This document shows, piece after piece, positions 33,543-44,835 of a stretch of 64,000 nucleotides of DNA. The position numbers and the translations under genes are program-made. Origin of the DNA: Uloborus plumipes (taxonomy: Eukaryota; Arthropoda; Arachnida; Araneae; Uloboridae); contig JAXGGA010003927.1 of the NCBI GenBank assembly GCA_038373865.1, positions 1 to 64,000 on the forward strand. The letters are read 5' to 3'. The notes below the pieces were generated by a model. The model made no database searches. It saw nothing but the letters and a program-made list of their open reading frames with translations, and had not been told where the DNA came from. How positions within the stretch are numbered: the stretch's first letter is position 1; every line of letters begins with the position of its first letter.

Positions 33543-33684
33543 CTGTACCTCAGAACCAGACTAACGTAAGTCCATTTTCGTTATTTTTCGGTAGAGGGGA
33601 AAAACGATTGTCGAATACATCGTTTTTCCACTCTACTGAAAAATGACGAAAATGGACTTACGTTAGTCTGATTCTGAGGTATAG
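33543..33684. mobile_element. Foldback MITE, copy 1
   Basis: A near-perfect palindrome with arms of about 60 bp, starting CTGTACCTCAGAACCAGACT. The loop is ACGATTGTCGAATACATCG. A copy at 55016-55155 has the loop in the opposite orientation. DNA of this type forms a long hairpin. Confidence 0.85.
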
Positions 33685-34046
33685 AAATTTGGAAGATTGG
33701 AGATGAGCTACAGACCTTTCAGAAAGCTTTACATGAAGGATGATCAACAAACGTGTTCCCCCTTTTTGATACTTTAAATGCATATGTGATTTAATTTTCA
33801 TTGGGAAATATCAGCTCAAACCTACATTTTATGTGAAAAAAGCTACAGAACAATTGGGCTCTTATTTTTCGAGAAAACTGTAAAAATACGAATTTTCGAA
33901 TGTGTCCAGTAATTTTGGTTATATAGTGTAAAGCTGACACGTGCAGAACGAAATGTCCTTTTTTCCTTGACATAGTCTTATTTCATTTGTATTTTATGTC
34001 ATCACATTCATTACTTAACTTAATTATTGTTTCTCTAGCACGAAAC

Positions 34047-34077
34047 CTAGTTGGCCTATTCAGTAATCAGGCCCTGT
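34047..34077 (-). repeat. End fragment of the CAGGGCCTGATTA hAT MITE
   Basis: Inverse of the 31 bp that begin the element at 20469 (CAGGGCCTGATTACTGAATA and on). No second end nearby. Confidence 0.7.
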
Positions 34078-34135
34078 TCATGACTGCTATGGGAGACTTC
34101 GATTTGCTAGGTTTTTAAGAGCTTTCTTTCTTTTT

Positions 34136-34683
34136 ACTTCTTTTTGCGTAGTAAAATAAGTATTGAGATGGCGAAAAAGAAAAATTCACTCAAATTTCGG
34201 TCTAAACTTTGATTTTGCTCACCCCTGAATGAACGTTGAGTAGTTTTTCTCGATCCGTCAGCACGTGCATATATACCTACAAACATATAAACAGCCGAAA
34301 AATCCTTCTCGACCCTCCCCGAGTTAATAACGACGAGCTTCCTCGTGACGTCTGTATGTATGTACGTATGTATGTGCGTAAGTATGCATGTATGCCAAGT
34401 TGGTGACAAATTTGGCAAAAAAATGATTTTTGAATTTGGGTTCAATTGGAGCTATCGGTGTTATTTTGCGAAAAATTCACTGAATGATAATTAAATCGGC
34501 GCGGGGTATTTAGAAAATGAATCATTGTTAAACATTTTCGTGCATTGATTCGTGGCAAAATAGGGGTGTTGATGTTTGAACTGTTATGTTGCTCACTCTA
34601 AGGAACTTTTTATTAACACTTAAGGCATCTATTGTGAAACTTAAGCGCAAAAGGAAGTAGTGTGAGGTTCACCCCATATTTTT
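34136..34683 (+). repeat. ACTTCC dispersed repeat, copy with both ends
   Basis: Starts ACTTCTTTTTGCGTAG and ends near GCAAAAGGAAGTAGTG, with a further 25 bp shared with 32430-32458. The ends form an inverted pair (ACTTCCTTTTRCG). The middle part present at 8600-8712 is missing. A TATG/TACG microsatellite lies at about 34355-34395. The tandem-array element directly abuts its right end. Confidence 0.7.
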
Positions 34684-35755
34684 AGCCTACTTTCCCGTTA
34701 AAAATAAAAGAAAGACGAAAAAAGTATTAAAAGTAGCTTAATGCATCTAAAAAATATCGCCAAGTCAAAAAAAAAATATCGCCAAGTGAAAAAAATAAAA
34801 AGGTAAAATGAATATCGAAAAATTAAAAATTTGAAAGTAGGGTATTGAGATGGGGAATTTGTGTGTCGGTCGGTCGGTCGGTCGGTCTGTCTGTCCCCCC
34901 CTAATAACTTTTGAATGAACAGTCCGATTTGGACAAACTTTTTTTTGTTGGAAAGATCTCGGTGAGTACAGCTCATTCCCATATTAGATTTTTTGATTTG
35001 AACAATTTTTGGTTCAAATTTGAGCCGTTCAAACAACCGGTCCCGCGATACTAACTTTTTAATGAACAGTCCGATTTGAACAAACTTTTTTTTGTTGGAA
35101 AGAACTTTTCAAGGATACTTCATTCCCGTATTTACATTTCCGATTTGAACAATTTTTCGTTCAACATTGAACCGCTCAAGCAAGCTGTCACCCCTAATAA
35201 CTTTTGAGTAAACAGTCCGAAAAAAAAATGACTGACTGTGCAGACGATTTTTTGTTTATTTATTCATTTGTTTTATTGAATTTATTATTATTATTATTAT
35301 TATTTTTGGCAGACGATTTTTTTTGTAACAAAAATGTTTCATTCACCAGGGCATTTTATTCTTTATTTATATTTAACAACTGGCAACGGATTAAAAGTGA
35401 AATTCGAGACATTTTATCAACGGACGAGTTTTTTTTCTTTTTTTTTCTTTCTTTGATAAAATGTGTTTTGATGTACTTTGTACTTTTAATTTTTTTTTTT
35501 TTGAAAACAATTGAGGAATTTTTCTACGGAAGAACTGTAACAGTTACATTCTTTAAAAGGTGCGACAAAACTTTATTTATTCATTTATTTACTTTTTATG
35601 TGTCTATTTCATCTGATGAGAGGGGTATATTTTGCTTTTAGAAATCAGCTTCAAGTGCTAAAAAAGTATGTTTGACATAATTTTCAGTCTCAGATAATCA
35701 AGAGAATAATGATCAGATGCTAGAATGCCGATGTCGATGTACGGGAAAGTAGGCT
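34684..35755. mobile_element. Inverted-end element with ~147-bp tandem units (short copy)
   Basis: Same ends as 12476-14323, in opposite orientation (AGCCTACTTTCCCGT at 34684, inverse at 35741-35755). It shares sequence up to about 35784. It holds only two tandem units, corresponding to units 5 and 6 of the long copy, and a GGTC/TGTC microsatellite (about 34863-34900). Confidence 0.75.
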
Positions 35756-35784
35756 CGTTTAGTTCTTGACAGAACTTCTTGTTT

Positions 35785-36281
35785 CTTTTAGATAAGATAC
35801 AATTCATAACATCACTTGTAGCATTTAAACTTATCAGTGTCGTCACAGAACGCTTTTTAGAATGACATTTTATGAGAGAATGAAAATAAAAGTGAAAACA
35901 TGTTTTGGAAATCCTGCCGCGTTTGATAACGTCGTAAAAAAGTTAAGGGGAAATAAACCGAGTGAAGAAGAAACAGAAAAAAAGTGAAGAGATGAATCAA
36001 AACCAGTGAAGCAAATGAAATTCGATCCGGGAAATGAAATGGTTCTGATAGTTTAGTTTTATGTCATATGAACATTTCCGAAATGTAGTGATTTAACAGT
36101 CTTGTGATTTTGAATGCGATAGAAAAAAACAACGGCGAGTTTTAAAACTTAAATCTGGTTCATCAGACACTTCCGTGATTTTTTTGTTCATTCAAAGTAA
36201 GAAATGCGCCAGTAATTAATTTCTTCATAGGAAAAAAAACTGTACTATATATGTGTAGCGAGAGCTGGCATGTCAAAGCAA
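35785..36281. other. Intronic spacer, nothing recognised
   Basis: AT-rich, no coding signal or repeat border seen. Confidence 0.45.
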
Positions 36282-36543
36282 AATTAACTTCACACTCTCC
36301 GCACTTTTCTCTTATAGTTGTCTTAGTTACGGCGCTATGGAAAAACCCCACTTAGCTTTTGCAACAAAGTTTTAAAATGTAAACTATTAAAATTGCTTGG
36401 TGCGGAAACTAGCATTCAATTGAAAACTCAACATTAATAAAGCACAACTTTTTCTTAGAAATTTGTGCATTATTTATTGTTAGAAAACGTTTAGGAAATT
36501 ACTGAGATATGAAGATATAAATAAAAGCGCAAACCTAATTCAA

Positions 36544-37568
36544 TCTACTTATATTAAAAACCGAGTATCTATCTTTCTTTCTTTCTATCTTTCTTTCTAT
36601 CTTTCTTTCTAACTATCTATCTATGTCACGCTTCTTTCTCCTGAACGCCAATGAACTGAAAGTCGAACCAGGTACCGATAGATAGGTAATTTTTCAGGCT
36701 TCATTAGTTTCAATTTATATAATTATACGATTTTAATTAGCGAAGATATCAATTAATAAGTAGTCAAATTTTAAGCGATTAAGCCTAATAAATGATTTAA
36801 CTTCCAAGACATTTATTTCCTACCGTTGCCATTTTTAATTAAAACGTTAATTAAATTATTGAACTATTTAAAATTCCAAGATATTTATTTCTTTCCGTTG
36901 CGATTTTTAAATTAAAACGTTAATTAAGTTGAACTTTTTAAAATGAAAGAGTGTTATTTTTTTCCCATTGTCATTTTGAATACGTGTTATAACAAAGTTC
37001 TAACAATTGTTTTTATTCTAATTATTAATGACATATTTTTTCTCTGGTACCATTTTGAAAATGTGTTTTTAAATAAAATTGCAATTGCTGTTTTTAGAAG
37101 GGACTTTTTTTGGCTGCGATCCAAATATTAAAAGAACTTTTTCGTTTAGAATTTTGCAATTAATTTTACAGGAAGAAAGCGGTTTGGAAATAATTGTTTT
37201 TGGAAAGGAATTTTATTTGTTATTTAGGGAGAGTGCTAAGTATGCGCTACTTGACATCGTCTTTATTTTTGAGGACGCGTGTGCAAATAATTCGATTGGT
37301 TCTTTGATGCAGGAAAGCATTTTAGCGAGCCGCTTTAGCGGGGAGTAGCTTATTAAACTTTTGCTTGGTACTTTAAAGGCGAGCCGCCTTGGCGGAAAGT
37401 AGTTTATTGAAACTTTCCTCGCTACTGTAAAGGCGAGCCGCCTTGACGGCGAGTTAACTGTTTAAACTTTCCTCATTACTTTAAAGGCGAGCCGCCTTGG
37501 TGGCGAGTAGTTTTCTCAAACTGCCTTCACTACATTACAGCCCGTGCAACGCCGGGCTACGCAGCTAA
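36544..37568 (+). mobile_element. Helitron, TCTACTTATATTAAAAAC family, copy 1
   Basis: Starts TCTACTTATATTAAAAAC after A and ends GGGCTACGCAGCTAA before T. A hairpin CCCGTGCAACGCCGGG lies just before the end. Uninterrupted R1 copies prove the borders and the insertion between A and T. A ~54-bp tandem array precedes the 3' end. No Rep/helicase, non-autonomous, 1,025 bp. Second copy at 53855. Confidence 0.93.
37325..37503 (+). repeat. ~54-bp tandem hairpin units in a Helitron
   Basis: GCGAGCCGCCTTGGCGG or close variants occur at about 37325, 37380, 37433 and 37487, each followed by AGTAGTTT-like and CTTTCCTC-like sequence. Each CCGCCTTGGCGG core is self-complementary. The related Helitron at 53855 has one unit (near 54610). 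Confidence 0.85.
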
Positions 37569-37728
37569 TAAACATATACTAAATGAAATGCCTCACAACA
37601 GCAAGTGCATAAAAAAAAAGAGTGGAGCTGTTTTCTTTCGTACAGTTTCCAAGGAGAAGACGCAAAATTTCAAAACTTGATATGCCTGCAACTTTCTGGT
37701 TTTTAGCACAGAGCAAAATTTCCTTCTT

Positions 37729-37975
37729 GGTTCACGATACACTGCCATCTACCAGAGTTCTTCGAGAAAGAAAAATTAACGATTGGTTTATTTCTAAATT
37801 TAAATTTAAAAATCAACCAATCAAAAAATTTAATTCGAATATTGTTTGGATCCATCGCCAATAGCTGCAAAATGCCCTTGGTTCACGGTACACTGCCATC
37901 TACCGGAGTTCTTCGAAAAATTATGGATTGGTTCATTTCTGAATTTAAATTTAAAAATTATCTAATCAAAAAATA
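37729..37975 (+). repeat. Tandem duplication, ~149-bp period
   Basis: TGGTTCACGATACACTGCCATCTACC near 37729 recurs with few changes near 37878. The following GATTGGTT and AAATTTAAATTTAAAAAT strings repeat too. Two copies, non-coding. Confidence 0.8.
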
Positions 37976-38060
37976 ACAACGGCATTATCGGATTGCCGCA
38001 AGGTGGCGCTTAAAGTGGAACCCATCTCGACGGTAACGAACCAAATGTTCTATGCATTTA

Positions 38061-38240
38061 GGTAGGAATTCAAGTGAAACACGGACGATCGCAACTCACC
38101 AATGCAATCGCAAATTCCCAAATTTGGATACGTTGCAATCGCTACGAGATGCGATTCTAATGTAATCCGACTTCCAGTAGCGATTGCAAATTGCGATCGC
38201 CGCGAAGCGATTGCAATGGTGTTTCACTTGAATTCGGCCC
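38061..38240. mobile_element. PIF/Harbinger-type MITE, copy 1 (short)
   Basis: TTA on both sides (38058-38060 and 38241-38243). The ends GGTAGGAATTCAAGTGAAAC and its inverse match the family GGCAGGGATTCAAGTGAAAC seen at 44523, 53098, 59056, 59531 and 59835. The body carries many CGATTGCAA/GCGATCG strings. Confidence 0.88.
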
Positions 38241-38243
38241 TTA

Positions 38244-38808
38244 GTATTTACTAGGCGTTGACTTGATACGTCTATTTTAAAGTAACAGAGTGTAGTTCAT
38301 TTTTAACAAAAGATTTTGACGAGGACGTCTCACATGATCGTTTATTCTTTTGACAGATTTGAATTTAGTTTTGGATGGTTTAGATAGTTTAGTATATTTC
38401 AAGATTCAGACTAAGAACAAAAATGTTAATTTGCAAGTATATTTTAAAGGTTTGAGCAGATTTAAGATTAATTTTTGAAGTAAAGAAATTGTCCCCACTT
38501 TTTATTACAGAAGTGTACCATAGCGTATTTCCGATTTTACTAATTGAACATTTATTTTTTATCCATAGCAGTCAGTTAAGGTAACTTTGAAACAAGTGAG
38601 TTTACTTTGCAGTACTTTACGTTTTTGGTATGCAATAGAGCGTCAAAAACTCAAACTAAGGGAGTTCGAACTTTCCAACTGTTCGGATTTTCGAAAATAA
38701 CCAAGAAAATACAGTTTAGGAAAATAATATCATTTAATCAACTATAGTAGTTAGACAATAAGAATGAACCCAACATACAATACAGTGTATAACGCTAAAA
38801 TACGTAAT
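38244..38808. other. Intronic spacer, nothing recognised
   Basis: No coding or repeat signal seen. Confidence 0.45.
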
Positions 38809-38810
38809 TA

Positions 38811-40058
38811 TATGGGTGGTTCTACGGTCAATGCGATTTTTGTGTCCCCAAAGAAAAAATAATCTGTTTAATTTCACACTTATTATTTCACTAGTAGCCG
38901 CTATTTTTATTATTGTAGTGGTAAGGGCTAGATGAAATTTCAATTTTTGGGGGGTTTATCGATACCAGGGGAAAATGCATTGCCAGGAGAGTGACACTAT
39001 TGGCCGGATTCTGGTTTGATTTACTATTATTTCACTTATTTTTCGGTGTAAAATCATAGTATGGACTCATTTCTATAAGACCTGTATTCAAAAAAAATTT
39101 TTGCGTTGTAATAAAATAAAAAAAAACAATCTTAAAAACACGACATGTTGCATACAAGTCGCACCGCAGATTCCAAATAAAAATACTTCCCGCATTATTT
39201 ACGTTCATTCAAATTGCTTTCACAGGGGCAATTAAGATTAAAAATGAAATTAATTATGCTTATAACACAGTTTTAATGTATATTTACACTTTTTTGGAAC
39301 AAAACCGCCAGGGGAGTGACGCCAGAGAAGTGACAAAACCACACATTACCTATAAAAACAACATCACGCGTTCTTCTTACCAGAACTTCACGTAAACCGT
39401 GTGTCTGCACACAATAAGCATTACATTATACATACGCACACTTATGTAACGATGAAATATAAAAAGTTATACTTACCAGGGGAAATACTACAGCAACTGG
39501 CGCAATATGCTTTGAGGCACTTTCAAAGAGAACCGATGCAAAAATATTCGAATTTTTTTAAAAACTCTTCGCTTTCTTTTAACTTTACTCAGTATTACAC
39601 TGATTATTCGCCATCAACATCATCCGTATGCATTTTTTATGCTAAATTTCAGTCTTTGAAGTTCGCCAGGTGAAAGTGACACTGTTGGTATGGCCCGTTG
39701 AAAAGTGTATTTTTTTAGAATAATAATACATATTTTTTCAATGTTTACTGATGAAATATGTTTCTTTGTTAATGTAAGTGTATGATTATGGCAAAAAACA
39801 TTATGCCAAGTTAGCCAAAATTGAATGTCAAGCATGTTTGTATAAAAACTAGTATTTGAACAGGCCAGGGGAGTATACATTTATGACTACTATCAGCTAT
39901 AAATGCTAAAATAAAATAATTGTAGCAAATTAATTGGGCGGTCCATATAAAAGATAATAGTCTGTAATTCTTAAGCATACAAAAACATTAATAAAATCAG
40001 TTTTACATGAAGTTTTCCCATTGGCCGTCTGAATTCAAATAGCGTAGAATCACCCATA
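38811..40058. mobile_element. TA-flanked DNA element with TATGGGTGRTTCTACG ends
   Basis: TA at 38809-38810 and 40059-40060. TATGGGTGGTTCTACG at the left pairs with the inverse of TATGGGTGATTCTACG at the right. The string CAGGRGAGTGAC recurs inside (near 38985 and 39308). No transposase recognised; 1,248 bp. Confidence 0.75.
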
Positions 40059-40060
40059 TA

Positions 40061-40621
40061 CGTTTTTTAAACAAAATCTAACTATCTTTGATTAATGAAT
40101 ATTGAGGAAAAATTAACTCTTTACAGTACTGTATGTACACTGTGAGAAACTTAGTAACTCAAAAGGAAGAGCTGAATGAGATGTCGGAAAATGCACCACC
40201 CTCTTACAAGGAAAGTTGAATTAATTTCTTGGGAAAAACTCATTTTAAAAAGAGCTTCGAAATGTGCACTCGGATTAAAAAAAAAAAAAAAAAGTAGGCA
40301 ATACTATACGCAGCTAATATTACTATGCAATAATTCTGAAGTTACTACTTAGAAGATAATGGTATATACTGATTTGGACGTGTTGATATCTCCCATCGCA
40401 CATGCTTTGTGATGAGAGAGTTAAACTATTCTTTACGCAATGATATGAAGTTAAAGTGGGGAGTTTTTTAAACATCCAGAAATGTCCTCATTTTGATGCA
40501 AAGTTGCACAATATTTATTAAAATAATTTCTTTCACACCGCATTTCTTACGTGGCTCAGAGTTTCTCGAAGTGGTTGGATAATTTTGAAATAGGGTAATA
40601 AATTAATTTTAAATGTTTGTA
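40061..40621. other. Intronic spacer, nothing recognised
   Basis: AT-rich with an A-run near 40278-40294. No gene part seen. Confidence 0.45.
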
Positions 40622-40634
40622 ATTTGTGTTTCTT

Positions 40635-40838
40635 TTTCTTTTTTTTTTATTTTTTATACAGAAGCCATGAGCTTCGACATACATGAAGACTGCGTACTAT
40701 GCGCTTTGCCTCCTGACAAACACAGGGCAGATTGACGGCATAGAGAGGATGAAATAACAACCATGGGCAAGGCAGGACTCGAGCCCGCGACCACTTGCTT
40801 ACGAGAGGAATACTCTACCTCTAGGCCACTGTGGCCCC
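40635..40838 (-). mobile_element. tRNA-derived SINE with exact target duplication
   Basis: On the minus strand the head shows an A box TGGCCTAGAGG and a B box GGGCTCGAGTCC at tRNA spacing. A tRNA-unrelated body follows, then an A-tail (the T-rich 40635-40656). ATTTGTGTTTCTT flanks it at 40622-40634 and 40839-40851, a 13-bp duplication typical of LINE-driven insertion. Confidence 0.9.
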
Positions 40839-40929
40839 ATTTGTGTTTCTTAATGATGGAGAACTGTGTAGTATTTCGGGAGTTTTCTTTCAATTTAATG
40901 CCAATAGGTTCAATATCGTTATTAAAATA

Positions 40930-41390
40930 CAGGGCAGCCGCTACCAGCGATGGGGCCCGGTACCAATTTTAATGCCGGGCTCCCATGCACCCCCCCCCCC
41001 CAAATTGCATAATTTTATGCCATCGTTTCAGGACATTTGCAATTGTAAAAAAAAAGAGAAAAAATAAATTTCGTTTTAAAACTTTTTTTTTAAGTTACGA
41101 AAGTGTGCACCTGATTTCATTTTCACGTTATTTGTATCGCCAGATGATTTTAAAAAGCGGTGCAATTTCTTTTGCACAAGCGTGTTTCATTCATTAGTGT
41201 TTGTACTAGCAATTGTTTCATATTGAGAATCGGCAATGGAAAGCGATATTTTTTTTTTAAAAACAGCTTTTTTTTTTGATGAAATTATTGACACTAAAAC
41301 TGGAAAAACATGTTCATAATCTTACGGGCCCCCTAAAGCTCCGGGCCCCGGTACTAGAGGTCCAGTATTCCCCCCCAAACGGCGGCCCTG
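40930..41390. mobile_element. hAT-type MITE with CAGGGCAGCCGC ends
   Basis: TTAAAATA is exact on both sides (40922-40929 and 41391-41398). The ends CAGGGCAGCCGC and the inverse of CAGGGCCGCCG pair. C-runs and GGGCCCGG-type strings near both ends. Non-coding. Confidence 0.92.
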
Positions 41391-41449
41391 TTAAAATATG
41401 AGCAGGGCAGTGAAAAATAGAAAAATGGTGGAATCAAAGTTACCCATAA

Positions 41450-41689
41450 CACGTTGACTGCCAAACAACGTGATGATTTGCGGCATGTCATTTTAGATTA
41501 CAGAATCGACTTTAAATTAGCTAGTAGGTGATTGATTTGTAGTTCTAGTACATTTGTGTGTAGTACACTGACATTAATGTGGATATTTTGCTGCTGAGGA
41601 GGAACCAGTAAATCAAACCTGGCTGACAGGTACACTGTTTTCAGCCTAGTTCATACGCTCCGAATTTTTCGTACCTTGACGTCAACGTG
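41450..41689. mobile_element. piggyBac-type MITE with CACGTTGAC ends
   Basis: TTAA follows the right end (41690-41693) and ATAA precedes the left (41446-41449). The ends CACGTTGACTGCC and the inverse of CACGTTGACGTC pair. 240 bp, no coding. Class inferred from TTAA. Confidence 0.65.
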
Positions 41690-41693
41690 TTAA

Positions 41694-41989
41694 TGGCTTT
41701 GACCCTTTATACAACGAAGGGACTCAGAACTCCCGCTTATATTAATTTAGCATTATGAATCATAAATGGCTGGAATCATGCTAAAACTTTAAAGTAACAC
41801 TCCTTGTACTTTGCTGAGAAGCCGACAGATGGTACCTGCGATCGGAAACAGTTTTCTAAGGGGCCCAACTGATTTTCAAAATTTTTATACTCGGTATGTG
41901 TGTTCTTTGATGTATTTTCAACTAAAAAACCAAACAAATACATAAAAATTCATTGCTAAATTAATTTGGGAGATAAAGGGTTTTTAAGC
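41694..41989. other. Intronic spacer
   Basis: Nothing recognised. Its last bases form the left target duplication of the next SINE. Confidence 0.45.
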
Positions 41990-42003
41990 AGTATCAAATA
42001 AAT

Positions 42004-42296
42004 GGCCGTGGTGGCCCGATCGGTAAGGCGTCGGACTCGTTTCCGGAGGGACTCAGGTTCGATCCCAGCCGATCAAAGATCCACTGTCTTGATTAATGGT
42101 GGCTGGAGGACGTTAAAAATGTCGTTGTCACAAAGTCCTCCAAGTAAAACGATGCCTCTGAGGGTGCTGGGACAAGGGTTTACTCGACCTTTTTTTCTGG
42201 GTCAAAATTAAGAACAGAGCGCTCTTCAGGGCCCTATCCCGGTTAAACCGCAAAGCTGTGGTAGATCCGGGGGACCCTGGAGTGTGTGAAATGTGA
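42004..42296 (+). mobile_element. tRNA-derived SINE, second family, copy 1
   Basis: The head GTGGCCCGATCGGTAAGG (A box) and GGTTCGATCCC (B box) follow tRNA spacing. A conserved body includes AGCGCTCTTCAGGGCCC. AGTATCAAATAAAT flanks exactly at 41990-42003 and 42297-42310. A second copy is at 53317. It lies ~100 bp inside the intron after the exon ending at 42411. Confidence 0.92.
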
Positions 42297-42410
42297 AGTA
42301 TCAAATAAATCGTACGATGCTGACGCTTTTCTCTAAATCCTGGTAACATTGACTAGAATGTGTATGTAAGACCTTATTTATTTATTTATTTATTTTTCGT
42401 GCGAACTTAC

Positions 42411-42675
42411 CTAAATTCCACCCATTAGCAGCATTTCCTTGCCCAACATTCCAAACTATATACGCCTGGTCGTCGTTTGGTTTGTTCGCCTCACCACTGC
42501 TCTGCTGCTGTTCAGATTGCGGACCAGCGCTTGCTGGGCTAGCTACCTGTTGCTTCCAAAGAGGGAAATTCGGTGCAGGTCGCACTGCCCAACCTTCTTG
42601 ATTGTTGCCGCCCCGGCCGAACTTCCAAGCAACCTTCTTTTCTTCATTCCTTTCCTTTGTTTCTCTTTCGTTTCC
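42411..42675 (-). CDS. Secreted Trp/Gly-rich protein gene, middle coding exon
   Basis: The exon is 265 nt, bounded by an acceptor TTTACAG (42676 upward) and a donor G|GTAAGT (42410 downward). It starts in phase 0 and leaves one base that completes a Gly codon with the exon at 26320. It codes for 88 residues: a charged start (GNERETKERNEEKK), then WKFGRGGNNQEGW, a Pro/Ala/Gln/Ser stretch and AYIVWNVGQGNAANGWN. The last motif resembles RYIVWKFSDDGKG in the next exon, which supports that both belong to one protein. The preceding intron (42676-46719) starts with a Helitron and ends with a Tc1 element; the following one is 16.1 kb. Confidence 0.8.
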
Positions 42676-42770
42676 CTGTAAATATAATTAACTTAAAAGC
42701 GTTTGGTATCTGCATGGTAAGGAAAGTGGAAATCCAGGTGTGCAATTTGCTTATTTGTCTTGTCTATATA

Positions 42771-44196
42771 CACAGGCGGAAAAAAAAATCCCAACACCAA
42801 GAAAAACATACTGTAGAGCAATGAAATTTGGGTAATGCAATTGTCTAGTTAACATGTTTAATTTATTAAATGTCCAATATCACTGGCTAATTTGAGTTCA
42901 AGTAAATGCTGTGCAAATGTGAAATTATGTTACTTTAATAACCGGTGTGACCTCCAGAATTTTGAAGGCAAGTCTGCAAACGTACATGTATTGTGTCATA
43001 CACTTGCCGAACGTCACTTTGTGGCATGGAGTGCCATGCTTGTTGCACTTGTTGTGTCAATACTAGGACACTCATTGCTGACTGTGGATGATGCTGGAGT
43101 TGCCATCCAAAGATATCTCATACGTGATCAATTCGAGACAGATCTGGTGATCTTGCAGGTCATGGTAACATGTCAACACTCCGTAGAGCACACTGCGTTA
43201 CAGCAGCGGTGTGAGGGCGAGTATTATCCTGCTAGAAAACTCCCCCTTGAATGCTACTCATGAAGGGCTGTACTATAGGTTGAATTACCAGACTGACGAC
43301 AAATTCTCAGTTCGTGTGTTTGGGATAACTACAAGAGGGCTTCTGTTGTCTTAGAAAATTGCTCCCAAGACCATGACTCCAGGTGTAGGTCCCGTGTGTC
43401 TAGGTCGCAGACTGCTTGGATGCAGGGGGTCCCCTGGCCTCCTTCAGACCATTATACGACCATCACTGGCACCAAGGCAGAATCTGTTTTCATCAGAAAT
43501 TACAATAGATCTCCACTCCAATCTCTAGTGAGCTCTATCTTGCCACCACTGTTGTCGCAAACGGCAATGGTTTTCAGTCAATGGAATACCGGCTACAGGC
43601 TACCTGGCTCGGAGCTGTCCTTGAAGTCAGCGATTTCGTACCATTCTTTGGGTCATGACGGTACCAACTGCAGCTCGAACGTCAGTCGCAGATGCAGTAC
43701 GATGCGCCACAGCCTTACGCAGGATTTGGCGATCTTCCTTCTCAGTCGTGCCACGTGGCAGTTCAGAACTCGATCTTCTTGAGGTAGTACCATCCCTTGA
43801 CCATAGCTTCTAATAATCATGCCCACGGTGGAAACATTCCCACCAAGTCTTTCTGCAATATCGCGAAAAGAAAATCCACCTTCTTGTAGCCAAATTGTAC
43901 GATCTTGTTTAAACTCGGAGAGCTGTTGAAAATGGTTTCTCCATCTTCTTAAAGTCATTCATGGCTAACATGAACGCAATGCGTCAAATTTCATGGAAAA
44001 ATAATACTCACGAGCTTTGCAACACGCTTTTAAAACAAGCCTTTTTTGCATGCTCTGATTGACGCCAGTTGCGCCACTTATGCACGGTGCCCGAAATTTC
44101 AATCCATGTCATCTTTCAGTTGTATAAACACGCCTACCAAATTTCGTTTATCTAGCGCAATACTTTCTTAGTGTTGGGATTTTTTTTCCGCCAGTG
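42771..44196 (-). mobile_element. Tc1-like transposon, broken
   Basis: TA flanks both ends (42769-42770 and 44197-44198). The ends CACAGGCGGAAAAAAAAATC and CACTGGCGGAAAAAAAATC are inverted copies continuing into CCCAACAC. Length 1,426 bp is usual for Tc1. It carries a degenerate transposase on the minus strand. Confidence 0.93.
43050..43958 (-). pseudogene. Tc1 transposase, frameshifted
   Basis: From ATG 43958 the minus strand reads RRWRNHFQQLSEFKQDRTIW and FRDIAERLGGNVSTVGMI, the paired-type helix-turn-helix of Tc1 transposases, which bind the inverted ends. Further on, in other frames, are WRSIVISDENRF (second catalytic Asp block, near 43500), GVMVLGAIF (near 43370) and RSPDLSRIDHV (near 43140), where the usual catalytic Glu of PDLNPIEH-type motifs is replaced by Asp. 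Several frame breaks and stops show it is dead. DD34E family by motif. Confidence 0.85.
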
Positions 44197-44198
44197 TA

Positions 44199-44519
44199 TA
44201 TAAAAATAAATGTATGTACCTTGTACCTATGTATGTCCTTTGTAGACTCAAAAACTAAAAATCTGTCAGGTAGTTCTTTTTTTATTCCAATTTTAGTTGA
44301 AACTTCCACATAAAATCTCTATTTTTTTAAAGGCTTCCCTCTATTCAAATCAATTTTTATTGCTTCATCTCAACTTTTCCTCGATAGCTAATTTTGTACT
44401 TGATATTGTCCCTGCTTCGCCTGGTTTTCTGAGGTTTCTCTCAGTTCAAATAATTGAAGACTTATTGTAGACAACACTGTAAGTGCCAAAAGTTAAAATT
44501 ATCAGAAAAGCCAAAAAAC
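44199..44519. other. Intronic spacer, nothing recognised
   Basis: No coding signal or clear repeat border. Confidence 0.4.
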
Positions 44520-44522
44520 TAA

Positions 44523-44835
44523 GGCAGGGATTCAAGTGAAACAGGCTATCGCAAACTGCAATAGCTACTGGAAATGAATTACATTTGAACGCTTCTTGAT
44601 ACTGGAAATGAATTACATTAGAACGTTCATCGTGACGTTTGCCTATGAAAAACGAGCTAGATAAAACGTCACAGCCTACTTGGCGAATAAGAGGAGATGG
44701 CCGACTGCTTGTGAGCTCTTATTGGCTCCGCTCGTAGTGACGTCAGTGCTAAGTTAAGCTGATGATAATGTAATTCACTTCCAGTAGCTATTGCATTCGA
44801 AGCGATCGCAGTGCTGTTTCACTTGAATCCCTGCC
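44523..44835. mobile_element. PIF/Harbinger-type MITE, copy 2
   Basis: TAA on both sides (44520-44522, 44836-44838). The ends GGCAGGGATTCAAGTGAAAC and the exact inverse. Inside are a TGACGTCA (near 44740) and ATTGGCTCC. Confidence 0.93.

Larger units (their letters stand above)
36282..37690 (-). repeat. Dispersed repeat R1, copy C, split by a Helitron
   Basis: 36282-36543 and 37569-37690 are, in reverse, the two parts of the R1 family seen whole at 21271-21705 and 47116-47518. The break coincides exactly with the Helitron ends, between A (36543) and T (37569). Confidence 0.85.

Noticed and set aside
40750..40838. tRNA gene on the minus strand
   Set aside because: A and B boxes fit, but the sequence continues into a non-tRNA body with an A-tail and target duplications; it is a SINE.
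42002..42211. Small open frame beginning MAVVARSVRRRTRFRRD, repeated near 53320
   Set aside because: It is the translation of the SINE head and body, not a gene.
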